Positions 63,474 to 64,000 of a DNA stretch of 64,000 bases are shown piece after piece (positions within the stretch are counted from its first letter, which is position 1; every line of letters begins with the position of its first letter). The stretch comes from Cryobacterium sp. Y57. GTDB taxonomy: Bacteria; Actinomycetota; Actinomycetes; Actinomycetales; Microbacteriaceae. The translations under genes and the position numbers were made by a program. The DNA lies in assembly GCF_002929505.1 (NCBI RefSeq), contig NZ_PJJL01000073.1, positions 308,948 to 372,947 of the forward strand, read 5' to 3'. Under the pieces are notes generated by a model. It saw only the letters and a program-made list of their open reading frames with translations, made no database searches and was not told the origin of the DNA.

Positions 63474-63948
63474 CGTGTTTCTCCGTTCCTAGTAGGTTCG
63501 TCTTCCCCAACGACCTCGAAACGACCGCGCCTTCAACTCCGAGTTGAAGCACGATGGCGAATGTTAAATTATTCGGTAGCTGGATACCAACGTTCCGATA
63601 TCGTCATTATGCCCCAGCGACCTGCACATTCACAAGGACACCGATAGTGAACCCGCGCTGTGCAGAGGGTCAGTTTCGTCGGCCCAGCGTGTTCACCGCC
63701 ATCACAACGACGCGGCTTAGCCGCGCAACGCCGTACTCCGCGGATCGAGCTCGCCGAGACCGCCAGATCTACTTAGGGTCAAAGATGAGCGGCCGATAAA
63801 TCGACTTCGATCGTGAGCGTTTACCCTTCGGGTTTGCGCGAAATCTATCGTGCGCTCTGCGCAGCGACTCGCGGATGTCGGCCTAGCGAGAACGTGCGTG
63901 CGTTGGATCGTGCTCAGACTCGAAATTCGTTTATTTTGGCACATGGAT
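63474..63948. other. 475-bp region without a supported gene
   Basis: Beyond the DUF3145 promoter I see no convincing coding sequence; open frames here are short, Arg-rich and lack ribosome binding sites. It holds the 19-bp palindrome at 63531-63549 and a possible plus-strand promoter (TTGAAG at 63544, A/T-rich -10 near 63568). The strong plus-strand terminator at 63949-63986 implies some transcript through here, perhaps a non-coding RNA. Confidence 0.45.
63531..63549. promoter_or_regulatory. 19-bp perfect palindrome upstream of DUF3145, probable operator
   Basis: CTTCAACTC-C-GAGTTGAAG has perfect 9-bp arms around one base, 58 bp upstream of the DUF3145 start. The right arm contains TTGAAG, a possible plus-strand -35. 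The regulator is not known. Confidence 0.6.
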
Positions 63949-63986
63949 GCGGCCGGGCCTGTTATCGCAGGTCTGGCCGCTTTTTT
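63949..63986 (+). terminator. strong intrinsic terminator, plus strand
   Basis: GCGGCCgGGCCTG pairs with CAGGTCtGGCCGC (two G-U pairs) and is followed by TTTTTT. No plus-strand gene lies directly upstream of it in this window. Confidence 0.88.
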
Positions 63987-64000
63987 GCGCGCATTGTGCG

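Noticed and set aside
63554..63799. 81-codon plus-strand frame after the palindrome
   Set aside because: No ribosome binding site; the product is Arg/Thr-rich with no domain and looks like chance coding in GC-rich DNA.

Overview
The window is chromosomal DNA of a high-GC Gram-positive bacterium, most likely of the family Microbacteriaceae (Actinomycetota). The evidence is the actinobacterial cytochrome bc1-aa3 set with a diheme QcrC, a FasR-fabD-fabH-acpP-fabF fatty-acid cluster, GlnE with two glutamine synthetases, polyphosphate glucokinase, a class A RNase P RNA, and several actinobacterial genes of unknown function (DUF3043, DUF4191, DUF3145, DUF7455). I cannot assign a genus. Almost all of the window is ordinary core genome. 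The only accessory-looking stretch is about 11.07-12.82 kb.

Layout: 0-4.7 kb carries glycerol and dihydroxyacetone catabolism (dhaKLM leftward, partial at the window edge; glpF-glpK rightward). 4.7-5.8 kb is trpD. 5.9-10.2 kb is ctaE-qcrC-qcrA-qcrB, followed by an RlmA-like methyltransferase. 11.1-12.8 kb is a small islet with a lipoprotein gene, an orphan ORF and repeats. 12.8-16.5 kb is ctaC-ctaD-ctaF and erpA on the minus strand. 16.7-20 kb has an M20 peptidase, DUF3043 and a phosphodiesterase. 20.1-24.7 kb is a convergent parC/parE pair. 24.9-28.6 kb has DUF7455, a gatD-murT pair and the primary sigma factor. 28.8-32.7 kb has an MFS transporter, a PAC2 protein and leucyl aminopeptidase. 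32.8-39.4 kb is a lipoate region (lpdA, an E2 acyltransferase, a pseudokinase, lipB, lipA). 39.4-46.8 kb has DUF4191, an RDD protein and the nitrogen block glnA / glnE / glnA2. 46.9-53.2 kb has panB, map, ppgK, rnpB, cdsZ, a Nif3-like gene, tRNA-Val and a peroxiredoxin. 53.4-62.8 kb runs aceE-fasR-(amino-acid permease)-fabD-fabH-acpP-fabF, from pyruvate to acetyl-CoA to fatty acids. DUF3145 and about 500 bp of non-coding sequence with a strong terminator close the window.

The most notable observation is the murT-gatD pair. GatD has Gly-Thr where the glutaminase nucleophile Cys-Gly should be. MurT lacks the four-cysteine ribbon and the acidic residue expected to complete the glutaminase triad. 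Microbacteriaceae commonly make group B peptidoglycan, in which the alpha-carboxyl of D-Glu is used for the cross-bridge rather than amidated. I therefore propose that this pair has been repurposed, possibly to load a bridge amino acid. Other points of interest are 13 genes with a TANNNT-N6/7-ATG/GTG leaderless promoter signature, including a back-to-back pair in 18 bp between map and a small gene; a four-site GlnR-type operator before glnA; stem-loops on both sides of acpP; a kinase-fold protein lacking both catalytic aspartates; and a 19-bp perfect palindrome upstream of DUF3145.
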